Shown here one piece after another: positions 36,306 through 45,896 of a stretch of DNA of 64,000 nucleotides. This stretch comes from Bacillus pumilus (lineage in GTDB: Bacteria; Bacillota; Bacilli; Bacillales; Bacillaceae): positions 1-64,000 of the forward strand of contig MKZN01000010.1 of NCBI GenBank assembly GCA_001938995.1. The letters run 5' to 3'. The notes under the pieces were generated by a model that was given only the letters and a program-made list of their open reading frames with translations, searched no databases and was not told the origin of the DNA. Within the stretch, counting starts at the first letter, position 1. The number at the start of each line of letters is the position of its first letter. A program made the position numbers and the translations under genes.

Positions 36306-37280
36306 TTATACTCGGCGAATCGCGATCTCTTCCACCTGATGCCGATCACCTTTTTTCAAGATCAGATCCGCTCTATATTTTGTGGGCAAAATATTTTCAT
36401 ATAAATTAGGGCGATTCACTGTATTCCAAATCGTGCTAGCCATCTGATCTGCCTCTTCATCCGTCAAATCCTTGTATTGGTGAAAGAAGGATTCAGGGTC
36501 TTGAAAGGCGGTTTCTCGAAGGAGACGAAAGCGTTCTTTGTACCAAGATTGAATCTGTTTTTCAGCAGCGTCTACATAAATAGAGAAATCAAAGAAGTCT
36601 GATACGAACACACGCGGTTCATCTTTCAGACCATCTAGTGCAGGTGATTGCAGTACATTGATCCCTTCGATGATCACAATATCTGCATCCTCCACTGTTT
36701 CATAAACACCTTCAAGCCGATCATAGGTAAGATGCGAATAGACCGGTGCTTGAACAGTCTGCTTACCCGATTTCAGTTCGTTTAAAAAGGAAAGCAGTGC
36801 TTTGACATCATAACTTTCTGGGAAACCTTTCTTTTCCATCAACCCTCGGTCTTTTAGCTCTCTTTGAGGATACAAAAAGCCATCGGTGGTCACAAGACTC
36901 ACCTTCAGTCCATCTCCAAGTCTTGATAAAAGAGTCTCAATGATACGTGCAGTCGTGCTTTTCCCAACGGCTACACTTCCAGCAATTCCAATCAGAAAGG
37001 GAATCTTAGCATGGTGTGGATAATTCAAGAAAGCATTTACATGCTGGTTTTTTTGCTTTTCTGCAAAGACATGTAATGTCAGAAAACGAATAAGTGGTAT
37101 GTAAATGTCTTGAACTTCTTCAAGTGATAAATAATCGTTTAATCCTTGAAGTGCCCTTGCTTCTTCTTCCGAAACAGATACCGGCATATATTCTCCGAGA
37201 GCTGCCCAAGCCTCTCTCGTATGGCGTGTATATAGTGTATTAAAGTTCAGTCGTTCGTCACCCAAAGTCTTTCTCACCAA
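36306..37280 (-). CDS. coaA: Type I pantothenate kinase
   Basis: CoaA phosphorylates pantothenate, the first and controlled step of coenzyme A synthesis. The Walker A motif is GIAGSVAVGKSTTARI (about 96-111), followed by TTDGFLYP, KGFPESYD and VYSHLTYDR, which bind substrate and sense CoA. The start is uncertain: TTG 37280, GTG 37277 and TTG 37265 all occur near GAAGG and GGTGAG; the family start suggests the later one. It is divergent from a CoA-disulfide reductase gene. Confidence 0.95.
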   Translation of the reverse strand: MVRKTLGDERLNFNTLYTRHTREAWAALGEYMPVSVSEEEARALQGLNDYLSLEEVQDIYIPLIRFLTLHVFAEKQKNQHVNAFLNYPHHAKIPFLIGIAGSVAVGKSTTARIIETLLSRLGDGLKVSLVTTDGFLYPQRELKDRGLMEKKGFPESYDVKALLSFLNELKSGKQTVQAPVYSHLTYDRLEGVYETVEDADIVIIEGINVLQSPALDGLKDEPRVFVSDFFDFSIYVDAAEKQIQSWYKERFRLLRETAFQDPESFFHQYKDLTDEEADQMASTIWNTVNRPNLYENILPTKYRADLILKKGDRHQVEEIAIRRV

Positions 37281-37449
37281 CCTTCACTAAACTCGTCACC
37301 GAAAAGACGATAATCCGATTGTAGCTTAAAATGAAGGCGCTGTCTTTATTTTTTATCTAAAGTTTGCTTCTTTTGTGAAAAAAAGCATTAAAAATACGGA
37401 AATGAGGGTAAATAAGAGTATTGAGTTAAGACAGAAGGGAGCACACCAA

Positions 37450-38778
37450 ATGAAATATGTGATGATTGGCGGAGATGCAGCAGGAATGAGCTGCGCCATG
37501 CAAATATACAGAGAGGATCCAGATGCACACATTGTTGCATTAGAAAAAGGAGAGATTTTCTCATATGGGCAATGCGGGCTCCCCTACTTCATTGGCGGCC
37601 TCATCGATCACCATGACAAGCTCATTGCACGAAGCGCTGACACCTTTCGTGACAAATATGGCATTGACGCCAGATGCTCACATGAAGTGACTTCTATAGA
37701 CCCAGATCAAAAAACAGTCTCAGGTATTCATACGAAAACAAAAATGCCATTTACCGAAACGTATGACCGCTTGTTAATTGCCACAGGTGCAAGTCCTGTC
37801 ACCCTGGATCTGAATGATCGTTCATTAGACGGCGTCCACGTATTAAAAACGATTCCCCACGCGCTGTCCATTATAAAGCATTTACAAAAAGACGTCTCCC
37901 ACATCACCATCATCGGTGGAGGATATATTGGCTTAGAAATGGCTGAAAATTTAAAAGCCCTAGGCAAAGACATTCATTTGATTCAGCGTGGGTCCACCCT
38001 TGGTCCAGGCTTTGATCAAGAAATGGCAAAGCATCTTGAAGAAGAAGCCACCACACATGGCATTCATGTCGTATTAAATGAAACCGTGCAGCGTTTATTA
38101 GGAGACTCTCATGTAACGGCTGTTCAAACAGACAAACAGACGATTGACACCGATATGGTGATCATTGCGATCGGTGTCAATCCGCAAACATCTTTTCTTG
38201 ATGGGACAGCAATCGACCGTCTTGAAAACGGGGCAATCGTTGTCAATCGATATATGCAAACCAATGTAAAAGACATTTATGCTGCTGGTGATTGTGCAGC
38301 CACCTATCACCTTGTAAAAAAGAGATTGGATTATATTCCACTTGGGACAACAGCCAATAAACAAGGTAGAATCGCAGGTTTCCATATGACTGGTACCAAT
38401 CGGGCTTTCCAAGGTGTGACAGGGACGGCTGTGATGAAGTTTATGGACGTGACAGCAGGAAGAACAGGTTTATCCGAGAATGAGGCAAAAAAAGAGGGCA
38501 TTCCCTACTCAACGAGCACCATTCGGAGCACGGACCATGCTGGGTATTATCCAGATGCAAAGAAAATGAAAGTAAAACTCATTTACAGAAGCGACAATCG
38601 CTCCCTGCTCGGCGCCCAGATCATTGGCAAAAGTGGTGTAGATAAACGAATTGATGTCATGGCAACTGCCCTTTACCAAGAGCTCACCCTCACAGACCTT
38701 GAAGATCTAGATATCAGCTATGCACCGCCTTTTAATAGTGTATGGGACCCGCTTCAACAAGCGGCTAGACGAACATAA
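37450..38778 (+). CDS. cdr: CoA-disulfide reductase (FAD-dependent)
   Basis: This enzyme reduces CoA disulfide with NAD(P)H and maintains CoASH as a main thiol in Bacilli and staphylococci. The ATG at 37450 behind AAGGGAG gives 442 residues. The FAD motif is VMIGGDAAGMSCA (about 4-16), the active single cysteine is Cys42 in SYGQCGLPYFIGG, the NAD(P) motif is ITIIGGGYIGLEMA and the second FAD motif is DIYAAGDCA. A C-terminal dimerisation domain follows. A related NADH oxidase or persulfide reductase role is possible, but the GQCGLPY context is typical of CoADR. Confidence 0.87.
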   Translation: MKYVMIGGDAAGMSCAMQIYREDPDAHIVALEKGEIFSYGQCGLPYFIGGLIDHHDKLIARSADTFRDKYGIDARCSHEVTSIDPDQKTVSGIHTKTKMPFTETYDRLLIATGASPVTLDLNDRSLDGVHVLKTIPHALSIIKHLQKDVSHITIIGGGYIGLEMAENLKALGKDIHLIQRGSTLGPGFDQEMAKHLEEEATTHGIHVVLNETVQRLLGDSHVTAVQTDKQTIDTDMVIIAIGVNPQTSFLDGTAIDRLENGAIVVNRYMQTNVKDIYAAGDCAATYHLVKKRLDYIPLGTTANKQGRIAGFHMTGTNRAFQGVTGTAVMKFMDVTAGRTGLSENEAKKEGIPYSTSTIRSTDHAGYYPDAKKMKVKLIYRSDNRSLLGAQIIGKSGVDKRIDVMATALYQELTLTDLEDLDISYAPPFNSVWDPLQQAARRT

Positions 38779-38884
38779 AATACGAAATGGAAGATACAGC
38801 TCGCATACATAACGGTTCTATATGATCGTTATGTGAAGGACTGACCATTTCTAACAGTGCCCACACGTCCATCAGAAGCAAAAC

Positions 38885-38922
38885 AAAAAAAGAAACCAGT
38901 GCGCAACAGGTTTCTTTTTTTT
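38885..38922. terminator. Bidirectional terminator between cdr and yqjQ
   Basis: AAAGAAACC and GGTTTCTTT arms with long flanking A- and T-runs. Confidence 0.8.
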
Positions 38923-39697
38923 ACTTTTTCATCATCGCTTTGCGTGCTACTTTTTCAACTAAGAACGGGAATAATTGATAGAATTTACTACCAGCATTCA
39001 TCCAGCCAGGTAAATTAATTTCTCTTTTTTTCGTCATCATTGATGATACGACCTTTCCCGCTACCTTATCTGCACTCAGCATCATGGAGTCAACGTTTTT
39101 CACATATTGACCACTGCGATCTGCGATGGTAAAAAAGTCTGTGGCAATCGGTCCTGGATTCACTGTTGTGACGTGAATTCCATCGTCTGCAAGCTCCATT
39201 CTAAGGCTGTTTGAAAATCCAAGCACCGCATGCTTTGAAGCTGAGTAGACGGCTGATTTAGGGGTCGCAATTTTCCCTGCTTGAGACGCTATATTGATAA
39301 TATGTCCCGTTCCCCTTTGTTTCATCTCTGGTATGACCTTTTTCGTACAGGCGATTAAGCCGAATACGTTGACCTCAAACATCGACACCATTTCTTCAAT
39401 AGACGCGTCTTCTACGAGATCGAATACACCAAACCCCGCATTGTTGACCAATATATCCACAGCTCCTACTTCTTGATACGCACGATCAATTTCCTCAAGA
39501 TTGCTCACATCTAGCTGAACGATGCGACACATTCCACCGGCATTGATGATGTTTTCTTTCACACTCGCAAGCTTTTCAATTCGTCTTGCTGAAATGATGA
39601 TTTCTGCTCCTTGTGCGGATGCAAGATAAGCCATCTTTTCACCGATGCCGCCAGATGCACCTGTAATCCATATTCTCTTTCCCTTTAATCGCTCCAT
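38921..39697 (-). CDS. yqjQ: Short-chain dehydrogenase YqjQ
   Basis: An NADP-type SDR oxidoreductase of 258 residues; substrate unknown. Cofactor motif [14 protein letters not shown] (about 13-26), Arg-rich basic stretch [12 protein letters not shown] at about 83-86, catalytic Ser in NIASQAG and YSASKHA (Tyr, Lys). The ATG at 39697 is eight bases behind GGAG; GTG 39706 is too close. The last residues are basic and hydrophobic. Four bases or so after yqjP. Confidence 0.9.
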   Translation of the reverse strand: MERLKGKRIWITGASGGIGEKMAYLASAQGAEIIISARRIEKLASVKENIINAGGMCRIVQLDVSNLEEIDRAYQEVGAVDILVNNAGFGVFDLVEDASIEEMVSMFEVNVFGLIACTKKVIPEMKQRGTGHIINIASQAGKIATPKSAVYSASKHAVLGFSNSLRMELADDGIHVTTVNPGPIATDFFTIADRSGQYVKNVDSMMLSADKVAGKVVSSMMTKKREINLPGWMNAGSKFYQLFPFLVEKVARKAMMKK

Positions 39698-39709
39698 GCA
39701 CTTCACTCC

Positions 39710-40660
39710 TTAGATTGCTCGGTAATAAAGGATGCCATCCTTTTGTATTTCTTCAATTTGTCCACTTGCTAAGAGAACATCCAGTTGCCCTACTGTCTCA
39801 GACATGGTTAAAAATAAAGCCTCTTCATACAGCACTGGGAAAAGGGTGCGGCAAAGATGAAATGCCGTTAATTCTTGTTGTTTGAGTAGCTGATAGATCG
39901 CATTTGCTCGTTTCTCTTGTTTCTTAAATCTTTCTTCAATCAATTCATGATGAGACGTAATGAGCTGACCGTGACCCGGAAAAATGGTATGAATCGGCAA
40001 AGTCAACAATCGGTTGAGCGATGCTTTATATTGAAGTAACGATTTTTGGCGCTCCTCTCCTTCATCTGGTGCTTCCATTAACGGATTGGATGAAATGGTT
40101 GTTAAAAGCAAGTCGCCACCAATCAAATCCCCCGTCGACTCATCTAAAAAGGAAAGGTGTGACTGTGCATGCCCCGGGGTCTCCATGACAAGAAAATGTT
40201 CGTGTCCATGAAGACGATCCCCTTCCTTCAATACACCGTCTAGATATGCGTGACAAGAATATGTATATGACTCTTTAACGATTTTTTCACATTCATGTTG
40301 ATGGAGCGGGACGCCTAATTGATGAAAAAACTGATCCATAAAGTCAATTTGACGCTGCATAAACGCTGGGTTCTGACTAATATATGGTTCATTCACCTCA
40401 TGTCCGAGTACACGGACATGAGGTTTCATCATATTTAAAAGACCGACATGATCCGCATGGTGATGGGTCAACACCACTTGGTCAATATCGTCAATGGATA
40501 AACGATGTTCTTTTAATTGCGTGACAAAGGCGTGCTGCGCTTCGTTTGTCAGCGGCCCGCAGTCCACTAAAGTCACGGCTTCTCCTTTTAATACATATGC
40601 ATGAACATCCCCAACGGCAAACGGTGTGGGAATGGATAATTGAATCATTTCTTCTTTCAC
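39710..40660 (-). CDS. yqjP: Metallo-beta-lactamase-fold hydrolase YqjP
   Basis: A probable metal-dependent hydrolase of 316 residues; substrate unknown. The MBL signature VLTHHHADHVGLL is at about 62-74, with a third histidine in METPGHAQSHLSFLD and a fourth in IFPGHGQLI. A C-terminal winged-helix-like domain (LTAFHLCRTLF) resembles RNase Z/LACTB2-type tails. The start may be the GTG at 40660 or the ATG at 40648; neither has an ideal ribosome site. Upstream of yqjQ in an apparent operon. Confidence 0.86.
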   Translation of the reverse strand: MKEEMIQLSIPTPFAVGDVHAYVLKGEAVTLVDCGPLTNEAQHAFVTQLKEHRLSIDDIDQVVLTHHHADHVGLLNMMKPHVRVLGHEVNEPYISQNPAFMQRQIDFMDQFFHQLGVPLHQHECEKIVKESYTYSCHAYLDGVLKEGDRLHGHEHFLVMETPGHAQSHLSFLDESTGDLIGGDLLLTTISSNPLMEAPDEGEERQKSLLQYKASLNRLLTLPIHTIFPGHGQLITSHHELIEERFKKQEKRANAIYQLLKQQELTAFHLCRTLFPVLYEEALFLTMSETVGQLDVLLASGQIEEIQKDGILYYRAI

Positions 40661-40784
40661 TTTTATACGTCATCTCCTGCTTTTTGACTCATGGGTCATA
40701 TCATCTCAACCTTCTATATTTATTGTATCTTGCAAAAGGCAGACTGTCATGCGGTTTGATGGTCATTTTTTTGATCAGCCCCTA

Positions 40785-40814
40785 TTGACACAAACTTGTC
40801 CATCGTTGCATAAT
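40785..40814 (+). promoter_or_regulatory. Sigma-A promoter of proI
   Basis: TTGACA (40785-40790) and CATAAT (40809-40814) are 18 bases apart, upstream of the T-box leader. Confidence 0.75.
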
Positions 40815-40839
40815 GAACAACAAATATAAGATGCGCGAT

Positions 40840-41058
40840 GACAAGGAATCGTAAGCAAAATAACGATGCTAGAGAGTGGAGTCCACCGGCTGCAAGACTT
40901 CATCATCCGCTTATTTGCTGAACCTGCCCTTTGAGCTTGTTAGGCAAACCTAAACGTTTCCCGCGTTACGGGACTAAAGCTGAGTATGCTTGTTGCATAC
41001 GAATAAGGGTGGTACCGCGAAATCCCTTTCGTCCTTTGCTGACGAGAGGTTTTTTTAT
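40840..41058 (+). ncRNA. T-box riboswitch, proline specific
   Basis: Stem I is bounded by GACAAG (40840) and CTTGTT (about 40935). Its specifier loop reads GAACCTG, so the specifier codon is CCT (40923-40925), proline. The T-box sequence AGGGTGGTACCGCG is at 41006-41019, directly before a terminator arm. Uncharged tRNA-Pro would bind and prevent termination, raising proI expression. Confidence 0.93.
41020..41057 (+). terminator. T-box terminator of proI
   Basis: TCCCTTTCGTC pairs with GACGAGAGG, followed by eight T residues; the competing antiterminator uses the T-box sequence just upstream. Confidence 0.85.
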
Positions 41059-41080
41059 TTTCTACAAGGAGGAGCAGCTT

Positions 41081-41908
41081 ATGAGTAAAATTGGATTTAT
41101 CGGTGCAGGCTCAATGGCCGAGTCTATGATCAAAGGATTATTAAAAAGCGGCCTTATGTCAAATGAGGACATTATTGTCACAAATAAAACAAATGAAAAA
41201 CGATTAGACGAATTAAAGACGCGTTACGGGGTCAAAACTGATTTTTCTCGTTCTTTTATTTATGAAGAAGCGGATATTTTGGTGTTTGCTTTAAAACCGA
41301 AAGATGCGGAAAACGGGATTTCTGAAGTAAGGCCTCATTTAAAGGGACAGCTGATCATTTCCATTTTAGCAGGTATTTCCATCGAAACCATTCAACACTA
41401 TGCTGGCGGGAAAACTGCGGTGGTTCGCGCTATGCCGAATACTTCGGCGGCGATTCAGCAATCAGCAACAGGCATTGCCGTAAGTGATGAGGTCACAGAC
41501 AAGCAACAGGAAAAGGCGGTTGAGCTGTTTGAAACGATCGGGCATGTGACGGTATTAGATGAATCTCAACTAAATGCTGTCACAGCCATCGCAGGCAGCG
41601 GCCCTGCCTTCATTTATCATTTGATTGAAGGAATGGAACGAGGCGCTTCTGAACTTGGTATGGACCAAGCAACAGCGAAATTGCTCATTTGTCAGATGAT
41701 CGCCGGAGCTGCCAATATGCTCCAGGATAGCGGAAAAGAGCCTGCTGAACTGCGCAAAGAAATCACAAGCGAAGGCGGAACGACAGAAGCCGGACTGAAC
41801 ACCCTTGCTTCTTATCAATTTGAAGATGCGATTGTCGATTGTGTGAAAACCGCGACAAAACGAGCAGCGGAATTAAACGAAATGTTTTCAGCGAACGCGT
41901 ATAAGTAA
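41081..41908 (+). CDS. proI: Pyrroline-5-carboxylate reductase
   Basis: ProI reduces pyrroline-5-carboxylate to L-proline with NAD(P)H. The ATG at 41081 follows AAGGAGGAG and gives 275 residues. The Rossmann motif is IGFIGAGSMAESM (about 4-16); VVRAMPNTSA is near 111-120 and the C-terminal signature GSGPAFIYHLIEGM and GGTTEAGLNTL bind substrate. It is controlled by a proline T-box, as in B. subtilis. Confidence 0.95.
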   Translation: MSKIGFIGAGSMAESMIKGLLKSGLMSNEDIIVTNKTNEKRLDELKTRYGVKTDFSRSFIYEEADILVFALKPKDAENGISEVRPHLKGQLIISILAGISIETIQHYAGGKTAVVRAMPNTSAAIQQSATGIAVSDEVTDKQQEKAVELFETIGHVTVLDESQLNAVTAIAGSGPAFIYHLIEGMERGASELGMDQATAKLLICQMIAGAANMLQDSGKEPAELRKEITSEGGTTEAGLNTLASYQFEDAIVDCVKTATKRAAELNEMFSANAYK

Positions 41909-42012
41909 ACACAAAGTACCTTTGTTTCAAGACAGTGCTTTTAGTGAATTAACAAGAATTCATTCGTACATTAAAATAGAGATATCAATCATGATAGATC
42001 AAGGGTGAGAAG

Positions 42013-42252
42013 ATGAAAAAGCTTTGGCTTTTTTGGTGGATGGCTAACATTTTTTGGGCTGTTATTTTTGTAGTTGGTACAGCTTTCATTTGGTTTAGAG
42101 AAGTTGATGGCGCAGGTGTTACTCAAACACCTGCGTTAAAATTAGTAACATTTATCGTTTTCATCATCGCTTTCATATTCCCAGTCATGTTGCAAGTTGT
42201 ATGGCTCATTGTGAACTTGGTCATAAAATGGATGAAAAGAACCGTTGAGTAG
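42013..42252 (+). CDS. DUF3923-like small membrane protein
   Basis: Function unknown. 79 residues with two or three hydrophobic helices (WWMANIFWAVIFVVGTAFIWF and LVTFIVFIIAFIFPVMLQVVWLIVNLVI) joined by REVDGAGVTQTPALK. The pattern fits DUF3923. GGGTGAGAAG precedes the ATG. It is an insertion relative to B. subtilis, between proI and yqjN. Confidence 0.7.
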   Translation: MKKLWLFWWMANIFWAVIFVVGTAFIWFREVDGAGVTQTPALKLVTFIVFIIAFIFPVMLQVVWLIVNLVIKWMKRTVE

Positions 42253-42378
42253 CCAACTACCAATTGAGCGCTTTTCTTTTAATAGACAACACATGTTAGA
42301 GATTGAGATGTGGATGTGTCATAAAAGCTTTTGTAATATGACATTTAAGCCATTAGTTAAACAAATCGATTTGTCTAG

Positions 42379-42414
42379 AACGGAACTTCTATATCATGAG
42401 GAGTTCCGTTTTTT
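42379..42414 (+). terminator. Terminator downstream of the DUF3923-like gene
   Basis: ACGGAACT (42380-42387) pairs with AGTTCCGT (42402-42409), then six T residues. The whole gene-free stretch 42253-42576 holds this hairpin and an AT-rich region that probably contains the promoter of the next gene; I see no good consensus there (TTAACA at about 42499 with TAGAAT downstream is weak). Confidence 0.75.
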
Positions 42415-42576
42415 AAATGATATCAACATTCATCAGTCCTTCTTAAAAAATGAACAATGTTAAAAAAAAGAGGACATTCTCACAAATAATTAACAAATAT
42501 TAACAAGGAATAAATCACCATTTGTAGAATTACTCATATGTACCACCAAAATAGATAAGGAAGAGGAGTGTTTTGA

Positions 42577-42849
42577 ATGAAGTTAGTTAAAGTTCTTACT
42601 GGATCAGCATTGTCACTCGCTTTACTTTTTTCCGCAGCACCGGCATTTGCAACAAGTACAAATACGAATGCAGAGGATGTACGTGTGACAAGTGATGTTA
42701 AAGCGCAACTTTACACAAGGGATGTCCCCAGTTCTACAGGTATTTTTGCCAACTCGTTTGAAGATGGCGGAATAAAATGGTATTTGAAAAGTATCACTAG
42801 AAACTCCGATGGAACTTGGACCGGGCATTATGAAGGTCAACGAATCTAA
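42577..42849 (+). CDS. Secreted LCI-like antimicrobial peptide precursor
   Basis: A 90-residue precursor: signal peptide MKLVKVLTGSALSLALLFSA through AAPAFA (1-25), a short polar pro-region and a C-terminal part of about 47 residues. The last part (GIFANSFEDGGIKWYLKSIT, then SDGTWTGHYEG) aligns by eye with the Bacillus antibacterial peptide LCI, which contains GNFAASFVLDGTKWIFKS and GYWVGIYE. LCI folds as a four-stranded beta-sheet and acts on plant-pathogenic bacteria. The start follows GAAGAGG. No immunity or transport gene is adjacent, consistent with Sec export. Activity is inferred. Confidence 0.75.
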   Translation: MKLVKVLTGSALSLALLFSAAPAFATSTNTNAEDVRVTSDVKAQLYTRDVPSSTGIFANSFEDGGIKWYLKSITRNSDGTWTGHYEGQRI

Positions 42850-42858
42850 TCTGTAACT

Positions 42859-42881
42859 GGGAGCCTATGGCTCCCCTTTTT
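42859..42881 (+). terminator. Terminator after the LCI-like gene
   Basis: GGGAGCC-tat-GGCTCCC followed by CTTTTT, ten bases after the stop. Confidence 0.9.
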
Positions 42882-43008
42882 ACTTCATTGTTACGTTTAC
42901 TTCACTAACTTCGAACATCGGAATAGGCTGATCCTTCAATATCAATCTGCATTCTCAATCGGAAAGAAAGCCCCCTAAACTATTAGAAGCCTCCTCAATG
43001 AGGATTTC

Positions 43009-44622
43009 CTATTTTTTCTCTAATAAACCATGAATCGTTGACTCTAGTAATGCTGGCAAAATGCCGAATGAGAACGGGACGTGCAGCCGCTCTGTCCATT
43101 TGTGCGGGTCCTTTCCTAATGGACCCACATTGATGACTGGGACGAATAGTGCCTCCTTTTCTCCTTGCGGCAATGCATATCCTTTTAGGTAAAGTGGCAT
43201 GTTGGTCGTATAATTGCCTACATCCTGCTTTTCGAGCTGTACATAGCTTAAATCAGACAATCCGGGGAAATATTTCACTTCTTCTACATCAAGTCCATAG
43301 ACTTCTTTTGCCTCTCTTTGAATCTTCTGTAAAGCTTTCTGAATATGCGGGTCATCGCTTGAAGAGACGGAAGGATAAAATGGTGGACTATAAAAGAGGA
43401 CAATCAACGGACCATCTTCCTTACAAAGAGTCGTTAGCTCTGATACGATTTTTGTTGAAAAATCACGATCTCCAAGCTCTCCTCTGTTGGCGAATGCATC
43501 ATTGACAATTCGCTCAACTTCTTTCGTACCTGATCGTTCAGCGGCTTTTTGATATAACTCATGATACGTGAGAACCGTGATATTTGAGTCAATCGGTGTA
43601 AACTGTTGAAAGCGCTGAAATTCGGCTGTTTTCTGCTTGAGTTTGGTTTGAATTTGGACAGCTGCTTGTTTCGCTGTTTCATAGAGGAGCCCGTGTAATT
43701 CTTCACTTGAGCGTTTCATCATTAGCACATTGAACAAAGTAACAGCCGTGTGTGGTGTTTGAACAGAATAGGTTTCCTTTAAATCCTTTTGCATCAAATT
43801 GGTTGGCGGTGGTGTGACTTCACCGTCAACTTCCTCACAATAGTGATGATTCAGCTCTAACAAATGATTTAATTCGGACACCATAAAGTTAGCATTTAAG
43901 CCTGAGAATGGCTCACCTACATGCGTCTCCATCCCTTTACAAAAAAAGCCGGCGAGTATCTTTCCTATACTGCCCGTATAGATATATTGGTGCTCATCTC
44001 CTGGATACTTTTCAAACATCGGTTCGCTGTTTAAACAGGCTGTATAATCAAGCCCATGCTGCTCCCTTAGCTCTTTTAGTTTTGGCACAGCCTCTAACAT
44101 TCCCTGTGAATTCACCTCTTCATCTGGAACTGTGACGAGCAGCACATTTCCTTCAAACATCCCTGTCATCACCCTTTCAAGCATAGACAGTTGCACTGTA
44201 AGACCAGCTTTCATGTCCATCGCACCTCGTCCAAAGAGCCACTCCCCTGAGGCTAGATCTTCTCTTGCTCGTTTTGGAAGAAGGGCACTTTTTTGAGAAA
44301 AAGACGCCATCAATTCTTCAGGCTTACACGCCATATTTTGAAATTCCCCATAATCCTCGGTATCGACGACATCAAAATGACTAAGCAACAAAACTGTACG
44401 GGGTAGCTTGCTACGCTTCACAAGGGCTGTTAAATAACACCTGCCATCTTTCATCGGGTGCAAAGTTAAATGATGAGGATTCTGCTCAAAATAAGGACGT
44501 TCTCTCAATAAGTAATAGATATATTCCGCTAAAGCGACTTCTCCCGTTGAACCAGATATGCTTTCATATTGCATGAGTGATGTGAGAAGGTCTTTTAATT
44601 CACGCTCTGTCTGCCATTTCAT
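43009..44622 (-). CDS. yqjN: M20-family peptidase/deacylase YqjN (RocB-like)
   Basis: A zinc-dependent amidohydrolase of the M20 group related to RocB; substrate unknown. The ATG at 44622 behind GGGGGAAAA gives 537 residues. Metal-site motifs are LLLSHFDVVDTEDYG (about 79-93), GRGAMDMKAGL (about 128-138) and VPDEEVNSQGM. The symbol follows synteny (proI-yqjN-yqjM). Confidence 0.88.
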   Translation of the reverse strand: MKWQTERELKDLLTSLMQYESISGSTGEVALAEYIYYLLRERPYFEQNPHHLTLHPMKDGRCYLTALVKRSKLPRTVLLLSHFDVVDTEDYGEFQNMACKPEELMASFSQKSALLPKRAREDLASGEWLFGRGAMDMKAGLTVQLSMLERVMTGMFEGNVLLVTVPDEEVNSQGMLEAVPKLKELREQHGLDYTACLNSEPMFEKYPGDEHQYIYTGSIGKILAGFFCKGMETHVGEPFSGLNANFMVSELNHLLELNHHYCEEVDGEVTPPPTNLMQKDLKETYSVQTPHTAVTLFNVLMMKRSSEELHGLLYETAKQAAVQIQTKLKQKTAEFQRFQQFTPIDSNITVLTYHELYQKAAERSGTKEVERIVNDAFANRGELGDRDFSTKIVSELTTLCKEDGPLIVLFYSPPFYPSVSSSDDPHIQKALQKIQREAKEVYGLDVEEVKYFPGLSDLSYVQLEKQDVGNYTTNMPLYLKGYALPQGEKEALFVPVINVGPLGKDPHKWTERLHVPFSFGILPALLESTIHGLLEKK

Positions 44623-44759
44623 CCGTTTTCCCCCTTTAGCGTCTTTCCCTCTATTATACAAAAACGTTTATAAAATCCATATTCCTTGAGCACCTTTTAT
44701 GACGAAAGTGTGTATGGCTGTTATAATCTTCTATACATTCCATGAGGAGGCGAAGGTCA

Positions 44760-45776
44760 TTGTCAACAAAACTTTTTTCACCTTGGTCATTAAAAGGTGT
44801 CACACTCAAAAACCGCATCGTGATGTCCCCGATGTGTATGTATTCATCTTCTGATCGAGATGGAACATTAAAGCCTTTCCACTTTGCACATTATGTTTCT
44901 CGTGCACAAGGTCAGGCTGGACTCATTATGGTCGAGGCAAGTGCTGTTTCCCCAGAAGGAAGAATTAGCGATCAAGACCTCGGCATTTGGAGCGATGAAC
45001 ACATTGAAGGATTCGCTTCATTAAATGAACAAATCAAAGCATACGGCACAAAAACAGCGATCCAGTTAGCCCATGCAGGACGTAAAGCAGAATTAGATGG
45101 AGATATCCTCGCACCATCGAGTATCCCATTTGATGAACAATCTAAAACGCCTGTTGAAATGTCTTTAGGTCAGATCAAAAACACCATTCAGGCGTTTCAG
45201 GATGCGGCTCTACGAGCAAAAAAAGCTGGATTTGACATTATTGAGATCCACGGGGCGCATGGCTATTTGATCAACGAATTTCTTTCACCGCTTTCGAATC
45301 ACCGAACAGACGAGTATGGTGGTTCACCAGAAAACCGTTATCGTTTCTTAAAAGAAGTGATTGATGCGGTCAATGAAGTATGGGATGGACCTTTATTTGT
45401 CCGTGTTTCCGCTTCTGATTACACAACAAAAGGACTTGATATCACTGATTACATTGGCATCGCTACATGGCTGAAAGAACAAGGGGTCGATTTAATCGAT
45501 GTGAGCTCAGGCGCTGTGGTACAGGCACGCATACATACATTCCCAGGCTACCAAGTAAGCTTTGCCGAGAAAATAAAAGAAGGTGCCGGTATTCAAACAG
45601 GCGCGGTCGGTCTGATCACATCTGGTATCCAAGCCGAAGAAATTTTACAAAATCATCGTGCTGATTTGATCTTTATTGGCAGAGAATTTCTACGAGATCC
45701 TTACTTCCCTAAAACAGCCGCCAAAGAGCTTCGTACATCTATTGAAGGTCCACGGCAATATGATCGTGCTTGGTAA
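44760..45776 (+). CDS. namA: NADPH dehydrogenase YqjM (old yellow enzyme)
   Basis: An FMN flavoprotein that reduces activated alkenes such as enones and nitro compounds, linked to oxidative stress. The TTG at 44760 lies nine bases after AGGAGG, while the ATG at 44742 sits in the ribosome site; the result is 338 residues, the B. subtilis YqjM length. Hallmarks are all present: Cys26 and Tyr28 (SPMCMYSS), the substrate histidines in [16 protein letters not shown] and the C-terminal Arg336 that reaches the neighbouring subunit. Confidence 0.95.
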   Translation: MSTKLFSPWSLKGVTLKNRIVMSPMCMYSSSDRDGTLKPFHFAHYVSRAQGQAGLIMVEASAVSPEGRISDQDLGIWSDEHIEGFASLNEQIKAYGTKTAIQLAHAGRKAELDGDILAPSSIPFDEQSKTPVEMSLGQIKNTIQAFQDAALRAKKAGFDIIEIHGAHGYLINEFLSPLSNHRTDEYGGSPENRYRFLKEVIDAVNEVWDGPLFVRVSASDYTTKGLDITDYIGIATWLKEQGVDLIDVSSGAVVQARIHTFPGYQVSFAEKIKEGAGIQTGAVGLITSGIQAEEILQNHRADLIFIGREFLRDPYFPKTAAKELRTSIEGPRQYDRAW

Positions 45777-45787
45777 AAACGCTTAAG

Positions 45788-45825
45788 AAAAAAGGTGTCT
45801 ATTTTATGAAATAGGCATCTTTTTT
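45788..45825 (+). terminator. Terminator after namA
   Basis: AAAGGTGTCTATTT pairs with AAATAGGCATCTTT, with a T-run. Confidence 0.8.
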
Positions 45826-45896
45826 GTTTTTAAGAGAAACATCTTTGCCGTTTGTGCCGTCTTTTAGCTAAAGAACCACTTAGAGGAGATGGAAGT

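Noticed and set aside
42245..42463. 72-codon plus-strand frame after the DUF3923-like gene
   Set aside because: It contains the terminator hairpin at 42379-42414 and lacks a ribosome site.
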